A DNA stretch of 64,000 nucleotides. Source: Olsenella_K sp050953285. GTDB taxonomy: Bacteria > Actinomycetota > Coriobacteriia > Coriobacteriales > Atopobiaceae. A program made the position numbers and the translations under genes. Shown here one piece after another: positions 26,418 to 35,394 of this stretch (positions are counted from its first letter, which is position 1; each line of letters opens with the position of its first letter). The stretch lies in assembly GCA_050953285.1 (NCBI GenBank), contig JBMNMK010000002.1:372001-436000 (forward strand). The letters are read 5' to 3'. The notes under the pieces are model-generated. The model was not told the origin of the DNA. It ran no database searches and saw only the letters and a program-made list of their open reading frames with translations.

Positions 26418-27725
26418 CTAGCTTCTGTCTTTGCGGCCGCGCCCGGCTGAAAGAGAGGCGTTTGAACCTGCGACCATGCCGCTTTTCCACGCCCAAGCTA
26501 GGTTGTATCCACCACAGTCACCATCAACATCCAACACTTCACCTGCTAAGAACAGGCCGGGAATATTGTGCGCTTCAAGTTTAGTGTTTACACACGCCAA
26601 GCTCACACCGCCGCGCATAACCTGAGCATGGGAGGTTTCCGTGCGGATATCAACGGTGAAGGTGAGATCTTTGATGAGATTCACCATGTCGGCAAGTGTG
26701 TGCGGCATGGAACTTTCTGGTTGCTTCTTGAGCCATACCTCTGCAATCCTGGGATCAAGGATTCCATCAAGTGCGCTTGGTTGCACCGTTTGGGAAGGCG
26801 CTGTGAGGTGGCTTCCTTGGGCAGAGGAGATAAAGGACATAAGCTCTGCTGTTGAGAGATGTGGCACAAGATCGATGTGCAACTGATCTCCGCGTTGTGC
26901 GTGTCGTGAGATATTGAAAATGGCAATGCCTGAGAGCCCGTAGGGTCTGAAAAGTATTTCACCCGTTTCTGTGGCAAGAGTCTTACCATGGCGGGTGAGC
27001 CCAACCGCGGCATGAGTCCGTCTGCCATCTAAGACAGAGAGCTCATGTAGGCGGTCAGATACCGCAAGAGGGCAGAGCACGGGCTCCCAAGGAACCATCT
27101 TGAGTCCCAAACGCTCAAGTGGTGAGGCCATGCTGCCTCCGCCGCACGTAACAATGACACACGCAGCACTCAGCTGTTCTTCTCGATAGGTGCTCCTGTC
27201 GCTTGCAGTAAAGAGGTTGAAGTGAATATCAAAGCCCTGCGGAGTAGGGCTGATAGCAAAGACGCTTCTGGCAGGAGCCAGCGTGGCTCCTGCTCTTTGA
27301 GCGCGGTTGATTAGCACGCTTCTGACAGATGCTGCCTGCTTGCTCAAAGGGTAGATGCGCCCTTCCTCTTCACAGGTAAGCAGCCCCGATTGAGCCATGA
27401 ACTCCAAGACATCACGTTCAAAATGATCTCCAACTACAGCAGATACAAAGTCTGCGTGGTAGTAGTGAGACGGGGCGAGATCCACATTTGAGAGATTGCA
27501 GCGACCATTTCCCGTTTTGAGAATGCTGGTACCAACTCCGAGTGCATCTTCAAGCACCAGGGTGGACGCGCCAGCTTCTGCGCTGGTGATGGCAGCTGCT
27601 AGGCCGGCAGCGCCACCACCTATAACGCAGACATCATAGTGCGCGGCAATAGGCGTATGGAATGCCTGCTCAAAGAGCTTTTCTCGCTCAGCAGAACGTG
27701 ATGTCTTTTTGGAGTTGCGTGCCAA
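26418..27725 (-). CDS. BaiN/HI0933-family FAD-dependent oxidoreductase
   Basis: The 435-residue flavoprotein belongs to the HI0933 (YhiN/BaiN) family. It has the FAD fold DVCVIGGGAAGLAAAITSAEAG, the signature KTGNGRCNLSN, and the C-terminal FAD closure GLFLAGEVLDVDGDCGGYN. Some gut members reduce steroid intermediates, but most have no known substrate. Translation starts at TTG 27725, directly after the Mrp stop, with AGGAGC at the end of the Mrp gene as ribosome site. The two genes are therefore coupled. Confidence 0.9.
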   Translation of the reverse strand: MARNSKKTSRSAEREKLFEQAFHTPIAAHYDVCVIGGGAAGLAAAITSAEAGASTLVLEDALGVGTSILKTGNGRCNLSNVDLAPSHYYHADFVSAVVGDHFERDVLEFMAQSGLLTCEEEGRIYPLSKQAASVRSVLINRAQRAGATLAPARSVFAISPTPQGFDIHFNLFTASDRSTYREEQLSAACVIVTCGGGSMASPLERLGLKMVPWEPVLCPLAVSDRLHELSVLDGRRTHAAVGLTRHGKTLATETGEILFRPYGLSGIAIFNISRHAQRGDQLHIDLVPHLSTAELMSFISSAQGSHLTAPSQTVQPSALDGILDPRIAEVWLKKQPESSMPHTLADMVNLIKDLTFTVDIRTETSHAQVMRGGVSLACVNTKLEAHNIPGLFLAGEVLDVDGDCGGYNLAWAWKSGMVAGSNASLSAGRGRKDRS

Positions 27726-28589
27726 TTAGTGCTCCTGGACTTCGTGGAAAAGTGCGGTATTGGTGATGAGTTCAAGAGCTTGAGGCAGCAGGTTTTCTGG
27801 CAGTGCGGTATCAACCGTACCTGCATCACATGCATGAGCTATGGCAGGGTCAATCGGCAGCTGGCCAAGGATGTCTAAGTTGAAGGTCTTTGCAGTCTCT
27901 TCCAGGTGGCTGGGGCCGTAGAGCTCAATCTTTTCACCACAATGTGGGCAGGTCAGATAGCTCATGTTCTCAACAAGACCGATGACAGGAACGTTCATCA
28001 TTGCGGCCATGTTTACCGCTTTGCTCACAATGACCTGCACCAAGTCCTGAGGAGACGTGACAATTACCACGCCCTCAATGGGCAGAGACTGGAACACCGT
28101 CAGGGCAACGTCTCCCGTTCCTGGAGGCATATCTACCAGCAGATAGTCAAGGTTGCCCCAATTGGTTTCTCCCCAGAACTGCTTGAGCACGCCCGCAAGC
28201 ATAGGCCCTCTCCACAGCACAGGATCAGTCTCACGCTCAAGCACCAGGTTGGTGCTCATGATTTCAATACCCGTGATGCTGGTGCTGGGTACTAGCAGGT
28301 TATTCTGTGCAAAGGCATGCTCACCAGAGAGGCCGAACATCTTGGGGATAGATGGGCCTGTGATGTCTGCATCAAGAATGCCAACTTGCTTTCCTGCACG
28401 ATTGAGCTCTGTGGCAAGGATGCCTGTAACCAAGGATTTGCCGACGCCGCCCTTGCCAGACACAACGCCAATAACATGCTTTATATGCGTGTTTGGCTCC
28501 GTCTCAAACTTCTCTGGACCTTGAGGCTCACGGTGGCCAAATGCGGCCTCCACCTCTCTGCGGATCTGTTCTTTCTCCTGATCTTCCAT
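27726..28589 (-). CDS. mrp: Mrp/NBP35-family P-loop ATPase, iron-sulfur carrier
   Basis: This family carries and transfers Fe-S clusters to target proteins. The 287-residue protein has the deviant Walker A SGKGGVGKS (residues 44-52), Walker B LLVDMPPGTGD, and the cluster-binding CPHCGEK near residue 227. A short acidic N-terminal tail replaces the longer DUF59 domain found in some homologues. It is divergent from uvrA and coupled to the downstream flavoprotein gene, so the pair may share a regulatory or redox context. Confidence 0.93.
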   Translation of the reverse strand: MEDQEKEQIRREVEAAFGHREPQGPEKFETEPNTHIKHVIGVVSGKGGVGKSLVTGILATELNRAGKQVGILDADITGPSIPKMFGLSGEHAFAQNNLLVPSTSITGIEIMSTNLVLERETDPVLWRGPMLAGVLKQFWGETNWGNLDYLLVDMPPGTGDVALTVFQSLPIEGVVIVTSPQDLVQVIVSKAVNMAAMMNVPVIGLVENMSYLTCPHCGEKIELYGPSHLEETAKTFNLDILGQLPIDPAIAHACDAGTVDTALPENLLPQALELITNTALFHEVQEH

Positions 28590-28680
28590 ACCTATCCTTT
28601 CTGGTGAGATTGAGGCGTTTCAGTATGAGCGCCAAAATACCTCGGGATCTCCCATTCCTCTCCTGAGACCATTTAGTGTA

Positions 28681-28692
28681 GAACGTGTGTTC
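28681..28692. promoter_or_regulatory. LexA (SOS) box upstream of uvrA
   Basis: GAACGTGTGTTC fits the Gram-positive and actinobacterial LexA consensus GAAC-N4-GTTC exactly. It lies 76 bases before the uvrA start and touches the -35 of the probable uvrA promoter. It also lies upstream of the divergent mrp gene. Confidence 0.8.
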
Positions 28693-28722
28693 TTACACTG
28701 TAACACGTCTCGCTCGTATAGA
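28693..28722 (+). promoter_or_regulatory. Probable uvrA promoter
   Basis: TTACAC (28693-28698) and TATAGA (28717-28722) are 18 bases apart. The LexA box abuts the -35 side, so repression by LexA would be direct. Confidence 0.5.
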
Positions 28723-28767
28723 CTAGTCCAAAAGACGGACAATTTGTCCCGTGGGAGGAATTCAGCA

Positions 28768-31656
28768 ATGGCACAAGAGTGCATTTCAATACGCGGTGCT
28801 CGTGAGCACAATTTAAGGGATGTCAATGTAGACATTCCGCGCGATAAACTCGTGGTCATCACGGGCCTTTCAGGCTCTGGCAAGTCTTCGTTGGCGTTTG
28901 ACACCATCTACGCTGAGGGACAGCGTCGCTATGTGGAGTCTCTTTCCAGCTATGCCCGCATGTTCTTAGGCCAGATGGACAAGCCAGACCTGGATTCTAT
29001 CGATGGCCTTTCCCCGGCTGTTTCCATTGATCAGAAGACGACCAGTAGAAATCCGCGCTCAACGGTTGGTACGGTGACAGAAATATATGATTACCTGCGC
29101 TTGCTCTTTGCGCGCGTGGGTATACCGCACTGTCCGGAATGTGGCCGTGTGATTGAGCGTCAAACAACAGACCAGGTGGCAGACAAGGTACTGGCAAAAG
29201 CGCTTAATCGTCGCGCATACGTGCTGGCACCTGTTGTTCTTGGCAGGAAGGGAGAGTACACCAAGCTCTTTGAAGATCTTCGGCATGAAGGTTTTTCTCG
29301 CGTACGAGTTGATGGAGAAGTGAGAGACCTTGATGAGGAGATCAAGCTCAACAAGAAGCTCAAGCACTCCATTGAAGTTGTGGTGGACAGGATTGTCATT
29401 AGGGAAAACTCCCTCGGCCGCATCGCAGAGGCTGTCGAGCAAGCAACGGCTTTGGCAGAAGGCCGTGTAGGTTTCTACCTGTTGCCAGATAGAGATGATC
29501 CAGAGGCCATGCCCGGAGAACTTTTGGAATATTCCTTGGCGCTTGCTTGCCCAGAACATGGCCATTCCATTGATGATCTGGAGCCGAGAGACTTTTCGTT
29601 CAATGCGCCATACGGTGCCTGTCCTGACTGCGACGGATTGGGCACGCGCAGGATGGTAGATGCAGAAGCGCTGATAGACGACCCCAATCTTTCAGTCGCT
29701 GACGGCCTGTTTGAGGATCTCTTTGGTGCTCGCTCCAACTACTATCCCCAGCTCTTGACGGCAGTTGTTAAGTACTTGGGAGAAGATCCTGCCACACCTT
29801 GGAAAAAGCTCTCAAAAAAGACCAGGACAGCTCTTCTGGAAGGCCTCGGTGAAAAGAAGATCCTTTTGGATTACCACACGCGTGATGGCAGAGATACATC
29901 GTGGGAGACAACCTATCCGGGACTCAGAAGAATCATTTTTGAGAAGTATCAAGAGACCACCTCAGATACGCTGCGCAAACATTACGAGAAATACATTCGG
30001 GTGGTACCCTGTGATACCTGCCATGGTGCGCGCCTCAAGCCTGAATACCTTGCGGTAACGGTAGGTGGCAAGAACATCTGGGAGGTATGTGAGCTTTCCA
30101 GCAGAGACGCCCTTGATTTCTTCAGTAATCTAGAACTTGAAGAGCGTAAACGTCCCATAGGAAACCCCATCATCAAGGAGATCATTGCGCGCCTGCGATT
30201 TATGGTAAACGTTGGTCTGGACTACCTGACACTTTCTCGTGCTGCAGCTACGCTCTCTGGTGGAGAAGCACAGCGCATTAGGCTTGCCACGCAGATTGGC
30301 GCTGGCCTCATGGGCGTCTTATACATTCTGGATGAGCCATCTATTGGCCTTCACCAGCGCGATAATGATCGGCTTATTGCAACGCTTAAAAGCTTGCGCG
30401 ATCAAGGCAATACGGTGATTGTGGTTGAACATGATGAGGACACCATCCGTGCTGCAGACTACGTTATTGACATGGGGCCGGGAGCTGGCGAGCTGGGTGG
30501 AAAGGTTGTAGCTGAGGGAACGCCACAAGAGATCATGGCATCGCCTGCTTCACTGACGGGCGCCTATCTCACGGGCAAAAGACAGATCAGCTTACCGGAA
30601 AAGCGTCGCAATCCCCGCCGTGGATCCGTGAAGCTCATAGGGGCCTCTGCAAACAATCTCAAGAATGTTTCTGTCAAGGTTGAGGTAGGCACCTTTACGG
30701 TCGTAACTGGTGTATCTGGCTCGGGAAAGTCGTCACTTATCACCGATACGTTGGCGCCACTTCTCACCAACATAGTGCATAACTCAAAGCGTGTTGTGGG
30801 GCCATATCGCAAGATAGAAGGCCTTATCGACAAAGAGGGTAAGAAGACTATAGATAAAGTTATTGATATTGATCAAAGCCCTATTGGCAGAACACCACGC
30901 TCAAATCCTGCTACCTACATTGGACTGTGGGATGACCTGCGTGCGCTTTTTGCCTCGACGCCTGAGAGTAGAGCGCGTGGTTATTCAGCAGGTCGCTTCT
31001 CTTTCAATGTTGCTGGCGGCCGCTGTGAGGCATGTAAGGGTGATGGCCAGGTCAAGATTGAGATGAACTTCTTGCCAGATATCTACGTGCCTTGTGAGGT
31101 ATGCGGTGGAAAACGCTATAACCGTGAAACGCTTGAGGTGACCTATCGCGGCAAGAATATATCTGACGTTTTGGACATGACGGTCACGGAAGCCCTTGCA
31201 TTCTTTGCAAATATCCCACGCATTAAAAACAAGCTCCAAACGCTTTTTGATGTGGGCTTGGGATACATCCATTTGGGACAGCCAGCAACCACACTTTCAG
31301 GTGGTGAAGCGCAGCGCGTAAAGCTTGCAAAGGAGCTCCATAGACAGCAGACGGGACGCACCTTCTATATCTTGGACGAGCCTACCACCGGCCTTCACTT
31401 TGAAGATGTGCGTCAGCTCATCGTGGTGCTTGAACGCTTGGTTGATGCTGGCAATACCGTGCTGGTTATCGAGCACAACTTGGACGTGATCAAGATGGCT
31501 GACCGGATCATAGATATGGGTCCTGAAGGAGGAGATGGCGGCGGCACAGTGGTTGCCTACGGAACGCCTGAAGAGGTGAGCGAGGTCGCGGGCTCATACA
31601 CGGGACGCTATCTCAAGCGCATCTTGGCGCGTGACAAACAGCGTCAGCTCGACTAG
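28768..31656 (+). CDS. uvrA: UvrABC system protein A
   Basis: UvrA is the damage-sensing dimeric ATPase of excision repair. The 962-residue protein has two ABC modules with Walker A sites GLSGSGKSSLAF and GVSGSGKSSL. Cysteine pairs for zinc appear as CPECG, CPDCD, CDTCHG and CEACKGDGQ with CEVCGGKRYN. Signature motifs are TLSGGEAQRIRLA and TLSGGEAQRVKLA. The ATG at 28768 follows GGGAGGAA; the open frame upstream overlaps the promoter and SOS box and is rejected. LexA control is likely from the box at 28681. Confidence 0.97.
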   Translation: MAQECISIRGAREHNLRDVNVDIPRDKLVVITGLSGSGKSSLAFDTIYAEGQRRYVESLSSYARMFLGQMDKPDLDSIDGLSPAVSIDQKTTSRNPRSTVGTVTEIYDYLRLLFARVGIPHCPECGRVIERQTTDQVADKVLAKALNRRAYVLAPVVLGRKGEYTKLFEDLRHEGFSRVRVDGEVRDLDEEIKLNKKLKHSIEVVVDRIVIRENSLGRIAEAVEQATALAEGRVGFYLLPDRDDPEAMPGELLEYSLALACPEHGHSIDDLEPRDFSFNAPYGACPDCDGLGTRRMVDAEALIDDPNLSVADGLFEDLFGARSNYYPQLLTAVVKYLGEDPATPWKKLSKKTRTALLEGLGEKKILLDYHTRDGRDTSWETTYPGLRRIIFEKYQETTSDTLRKHYEKYIRVVPCDTCHGARLKPEYLAVTVGGKNIWEVCELSSRDALDFFSNLELEERKRPIGNPIIKEIIARLRFMVNVGLDYLTLSRAAATLSGGEAQRIRLATQIGAGLMGVLYILDEPSIGLHQRDNDRLIATLKSLRDQGNTVIVVEHDEDTIRAADYVIDMGPGAGELGGKVVAEGTPQEIMASPASLTGAYLTGKRQISLPEKRRNPRRGSVKLIGASANNLKNVSVKVEVGTFTVVTGVSGSGKSSLITDTLAPLLTNIVHNSKRVVGPYRKIEGLIDKEGKKTIDKVIDIDQSPIGRTPRSNPATYIGLWDDLRALFASTPESRARGYSAGRFSFNVAGGRCEACKGDGQVKIEMNFLPDIYVPCEVCGGKRYNRETLEVTYRGKNISDVLDMTVTEALAFFANIPRIKNKLQTLFDVGLGYIHLGQPATTLSGGEAQRVKLAKELHRQQTGRTFYILDEPTTGLHFEDVRQLIVVLERLVDAGNTVLVIEHNLDVIKMADRIIDMGPEGGDGGGTVVAYGTPEEVSEVAGSYTGRYLKRILARDKQRQLD

Positions 31657-31671
31657 GGAAAGGGCGAGATA

Positions 31672-32163
31672 ATGGCACGCAAGGAGAAATTCAAGAAATC
31701 AAATGCCATGCGTGAGCTCGAGCGAGGTGGCGTTGCCTATACCTATACGCATGTTGAGGAGGAAGACACCTCACGAGGCCTCGGCGTGCGTTTGGCAGAA
31801 GAGACGGGTGCGGATGTGGACTCCACATTCAAGACGCTGGTCTGCGTAGCTCCCTCCGGAGACCATGTGGTGTGCTGCATCCCTGTGGCCGATGAGCTTG
31901 ATTTCAAAAAGGCGGCTTCTGCAGCGGGCGAGAAGAGCCTCTCCATGCTTCCTACCAAAGAACTTGAAGGGGTAACCGGTTACGTGCGTGGTGGTTGCAG
32001 CCCTGTCGGCATGAAAAAACAGTTTCCTACGCTGATAGATGAAACCGCCCAGCTTTTTGACACGATAGGAATCTCGGGCGGAAGACGTGGCCTTTCCCTT
32101 GAGCTTTCACCTGTTGAACTCAAAGAATTTCTTGGCGCAACGTTTGCAGACATCACGAGATAA
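31672..32163 (+). CDS. ybaK: Cys-tRNA(Pro)/Cys-tRNA deacylase, YbaK/EbsC type
   Basis: The 163-residue protein is a free-standing tRNA-editing domain that hydrolyses mischarged Cys-tRNA(Pro). Family features are the N-terminal NAMRELERGGVAYTYTHVE, the catalytic lysine region DSTFKTLVC, and the C-terminal YVRGGCSPVGMKKQFPTLID. Length is typical (about 155-160). The start at ATG 31672 follows GGGAAAGGG. It lies 15 bases after uvrA and may be read from the same transcript. Confidence 0.92.
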   Translation: MARKEKFKKSNAMRELERGGVAYTYTHVEEEDTSRGLGVRLAEETGADVDSTFKTLVCVAPSGDHVVCCIPVADELDFKKAASAAGEKSLSMLPTKELEGVTGYVRGGCSPVGMKKQFPTLIDETAQLFDTIGISGGRRGLSLELSPVELKEFLGATFADITR

Positions 32164-32245
32164 GAGTTATTACCTGCCGTTTTCTTCGTTTCTGACGAGG
32201 TGTTACTTACATATTACGGCTTGTGCAAGGAGGTAGACGTAGCAC

Positions 32246-32274
32246 TTTACTGTGATAAAGTATCACCGTATGCA
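32246..32274 (+). promoter_or_regulatory. Promoter of the his operon with overlapping dyads
   Basis: TTTACT (32246-32251) and TATGCA (32269-32274) have a 17-base spacer. Two inverted repeats overlap this core: ACTTTA/TAAAGT at 32244-32261, and GTGATA-AAG-TATCAC at 32252-32266, which fills the spacer. This is a plausible operator for a repressor. No His-rich leader peptide or T-box was seen. Confidence 0.5.
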
Positions 32275-32309
32275 CTGTAGCACGCTAAAGTGGCAACGGA
32301 GGGATCGCC

Positions 32310-33974
32310 TTGATAGTAGGAACGCCAAGAGGGTTTAGAGACATACTTCCTCAAGAGGCTCTTGTTCGGGAGCGGATTGAGAGTGTTGTGAGGAGCTGTT
32401 TCTCTGAACATGGCTATCTGCCGGTAGAAACACCACTGTTGGAGGATCGCTCCTATCTTGAGCGTGGAAGCCGCATTCAGGACACACCCTTCCAGCTCTT
32501 CGACTCCGATGGATCCCTTCTAGTGTTGCGATCAGACCTGACGTTGCCCATAGCGCGGATGATCTCATCAAGAATTTCTCGCGATGAGCTTCCCTGTAGA
32601 TTTAGATATGCTGCGCCCGTGGTGAGAGAAGAGCCCTCACTCAAAGGCCAGCCGCGCCAGTTCACACAGCTTGGTGTGGAATACGTGGGCGGGGATAAGA
32701 CCACCTCAGAGTCAGAAGTGGTGCAGCTCTTAGCAGAGGTGTTATCTCGTCTGAATGTGCCAGACTGGCGCATTGTATGTGGGTCGGTATGTCCTTTGAC
32801 AGCACTTCTTGCCGCATGCGGAACTGATGAGGATTTTTCACGTCGTGTTCTTTCGCTGGTGCATGAATCAGATTTGGTAAGTCTGGATGAGCTCGTAGAT
32901 CAAGCAGATTTCCTCACTGACGAGCAACGCACGGCGCTCCATGAGCTGCCTCGGCTCAATGGTGATGTAGCTACGCTCGAGCGCTTAGAAAAACTTCTGA
33001 GCTCTGCGGGTGTTGACCTAGAGGCAAGTGGTATTCAGGAGCTTCGCCAACTCGTTTCAAGCTGTTCGGTTTTGGTGGGGCAGGGTAGACTGCGTTTCGA
33101 TTTCTCCATCATCAACTCGTTTGACTACTACACCGGTATCGTGTTCAAGGGATACGCAGAAGGGATTGCAGCCTCTTTGGCCTCAGGCGGCCGCTATGAT
33201 ACCGTCCTTGCAAAGCTGGGTTGCAAAGGGGTAACTGCCTGCGGTTTTGCTATGAGTTTGGAGCGCTTGCAAGAGGTGTTGGGCGAGCAAGGCGCATCAG
33301 GCGTGGTAACACCTGGCGTGCGTGTAGTGGAGCGGCCCTTAAGAATTGCTATCCCCAAGGGTTCTCTTTTCCCCGATACCGTAAAAACGCTTGCTCAAGC
33401 GGGTTTTCCCACAGAGGGTCTCAAAGACGTGGGCCGCAAATTGGTGGTGCATGAAGAAGGCATAGATTACGTAATCGTGCGCGCTCAAGATGCACCAGCT
33501 TTTGTGGGATATGGCGGAGCGGACTGCGGCATCTGCGGCAGAGATTCCCTGATAGAGGCAGGTATCGACCTCCTTCAGCTGGTCGATCTCAAGTATGGTG
33601 CTTGCAGATTTGTAGTGGCAGAGCCCGCCGCGCAAGCAGGCGAAGCGGATCGTGCCCTCGCTTGGAGAGGCTCTATTCGCGTGGCCACCAAGTACCCGCG
33701 AATCACGCAGCAATACTACGACCGCATGGGGCAGCAGGTCGATATTGTGCAGCTCCACGGCAATATCGAGCTCGGGCCTATCGTGGGCATGACAGACAGG
33801 ATCGTCGATATCACCGCTACAGGAACAACACTGCGCGAGAACAACTTGGTTGTTGTGGACGATGTGCTGGAATGCACGGCCCGATTCTTCGCAGGTCCTG
33901 CAGCCTATCGCTGTGACGCGCGCATACGCCACATGGCCGAACAGCTGCGTAACGTCGTACTTCAAGCTCAGTGA
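32310..33974 (+). CDS. hisZG: HisZ-HisG fusion: ATP phosphoribosyltransferase regulatory and catalytic subunits
   Basis: This 554-residue protein joins two subunits that are normally separate. Residues 1 to about 335 are HisZ, a histidyl-tRNA synthetase-like regulatory subunit (TPRGFRDILP, FQLFDSDGSLLVLRSDLT, FDYYTGIVFKGY, ASGGRYDTVL). Residues about 343-554 are the short form of HisG, which needs HisZ (RIAIPKGSLFPDT, GADCGICGRDSL, and the PRPP loop DITATGTTLREN). HisG condenses ATP and PRPP, the first and feedback-controlled step of histidine synthesis. A TTG start follows GGAGGG. There is no stop between the two halves. Confidence 0.93.
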   Translation: MIVGTPRGFRDILPQEALVRERIESVVRSCFSEHGYLPVETPLLEDRSYLERGSRIQDTPFQLFDSDGSLLVLRSDLTLPIARMISSRISRDELPCRFRYAAPVVREEPSLKGQPRQFTQLGVEYVGGDKTTSESEVVQLLAEVLSRLNVPDWRIVCGSVCPLTALLAACGTDEDFSRRVLSLVHESDLVSLDELVDQADFLTDEQRTALHELPRLNGDVATLERLEKLLSSAGVDLEASGIQELRQLVSSCSVLVGQGRLRFDFSIINSFDYYTGIVFKGYAEGIAASLASGGRYDTVLAKLGCKGVTACGFAMSLERLQEVLGEQGASGVVTPGVRVVERPLRIAIPKGSLFPDTVKTLAQAGFPTEGLKDVGRKLVVHEEGIDYVIVRAQDAPAFVGYGGADCGICGRDSLIEAGIDLLQLVDLKYGACRFVVAEPAAQAGEADRALAWRGSIRVATKYPRITQQYYDRMGQQVDIVQLHGNIELGPIVGMTDRIVDITATGTTLRENNLVVVDDVLECTARFFAGPAAYRCDARIRHMAEQLRNVVLQAQ

Positions 33975-33988
33975 AACGAGGGAACATC

Positions 33989-35392
33989 ATGAGAATTGTG
34001 GAGTTACAAGGAGATCGTACGCTCACCAATGAAGATCTCCAGCGCTCGGGAGCTCTGCCACAGCAGGTTATGGACGCTGCCCAGGAGATAATTGATGAGG
34101 TGAAGGCGCGCAAGGATGCGGCGCTTAAAGACTTCTGCATGAAGTTTGATGGTGCATGTCCCCAGGAGTTTCGCGTACCTGATGAGGTGGTGAAACGCGC
34201 ATGCGACATGGTAGATCCAAAATTTCTCGCCGCTCTCCAGCAGGCTTATACACAGATTCGTGACTTCCATGAGCGAGAAGTAGAGCAGAGCTGGTTTTCT
34301 ACGCAGCCCAACGGAACGCTGCTCGGTGTCAAAGTGACCCCGGTCAAAAGTGTTGCTGTGTACGTGCCAGGTGGCCGTGCGCAGTATCCCTCAACGGTTC
34401 TTATGGATACCATTCCGGCCAAGGTGGCAGGTGTTCAGCGCGTAATCATGCTGACCCCGCCACAGCGCGATGGTTCGCTTTCGGCCTATACGCTTGCGGC
34501 TGCGGCGGTGGCTGGCGTTGATGAGATATATGCCGTGGGTGGCGCGCAGGCAATTGCAGCTGCTGCCTATGGAACTGAGTCCATCCCTCAGGTTGCCAAG
34601 ATTGTTGGCCCAGGAAATGCCTATGTAGCTGCAGCAAAGCGTGCTGTCTCTGGCGATGTGGGCATAGACATGGTGGCAGGTCCTTCAGAGGTCTGCATTC
34701 TTGCCGATGAGACGGCAGATCCTGTTGTGGTGGCGGCAGATCTTATGGCACAGGCAGAACATGACCCTATGGCAACCTGCTATTTGGTTACGTGCGATAA
34801 GAACCTGCCTGCCCAAGTTATGAGCGCACAGGAGCGCCTCTTGGCGCAGAGCCCGCGTGAAGACATCACCCGGCAGTCCTTGGAGCATGGTGTGATCATT
34901 GTGGCTGAAGATATAGCCCGCGCCATATCAGCGGTGAACGTGATTGCTCCAGAGCATCTTGAGCTTCCCACGCACGATGCCTTTGATCTCTTGGGATCTA
35001 TAGAAAACGCCGGGGCCATCTTTGTGGGGCCGTGGAGCTCAGAGCCTTTAGGAGACTACGTTGCAGGGCCCAATCACACGCTTCCTACCGGCGGTACCGC
35101 GGCCTTCTCAAACCCCTTGGGCGTTTACGACTTTGTAAAGCGTTCAAGTGTGATCAGCTACTCTCCTGCAGGCTTGCTCAAAGATGTAGATGCCGTTCAA
35201 ACGCTGGCACAGGGCGAAGGGCTTTGGGCGCATGCGCTCTCGGTTGGCATGAGGAAGAAGCTTTTGGATGAAGGTACCAGCCGTTTTGCTGATCCGGAGG
35301 CGGCATGTGAAAACGCTCAAGCCACAGCCTGGCCCACAAAGCTTTCCCAGCCAGGGGTACCCAAGCTGGATTTCAAGACAGAGCAGGAGTAG
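33989..35392 (+). CDS. hisD: Histidinol dehydrogenase
   Basis: HisD oxidises L-histidinol to histidine in two NAD-dependent steps with zinc. The 467-residue protein shows YVPGGRAQYPSTVLM, GPGNAYVAAAKR, DMVAGPSEV, MAQAEHDP and the late NHTLPTGGTAAF with SNPLGVYDF. It carries a C-terminal tail of about 30 residues beyond the usual end. The ATG at 33989 has ACGAGGGA upstream; the longer frame from 33971 overlaps the hisZG stop. Confidence 0.96.
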   Translation: MRIVELQGDRTLTNEDLQRSGALPQQVMDAAQEIIDEVKARKDAALKDFCMKFDGACPQEFRVPDEVVKRACDMVDPKFLAALQQAYTQIRDFHEREVEQSWFSTQPNGTLLGVKVTPVKSVAVYVPGGRAQYPSTVLMDTIPAKVAGVQRVIMLTPPQRDGSLSAYTLAAAAVAGVDEIYAVGGAQAIAAAAYGTESIPQVAKIVGPGNAYVAAAKRAVSGDVGIDMVAGPSEVCILADETADPVVVAADLMAQAEHDPMATCYLVTCDKNLPAQVMSAQERLLAQSPREDITRQSLEHGVIIVAEDIARAISAVNVIAPEHLELPTHDAFDLLGSIENAGAIFVGPWSSEPLGDYVAGPNHTLPTGGTAAFSNPLGVYDFVKRSSVISYSPAGLLKDVDAVQTLAQGEGLWAHALSVGMRKKLLDEGTSRFADPEAACENAQATAWPTKLSQPGVPKLDFKTEQE

Positions 35393-35394
35393 CA

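Noticed and set aside
32164..32309. T-box or histidine leader peptide before the his operon
   Set aside because: No run of His codons and no T-box core sequence was found; only dyads within a promoter-like core are present.
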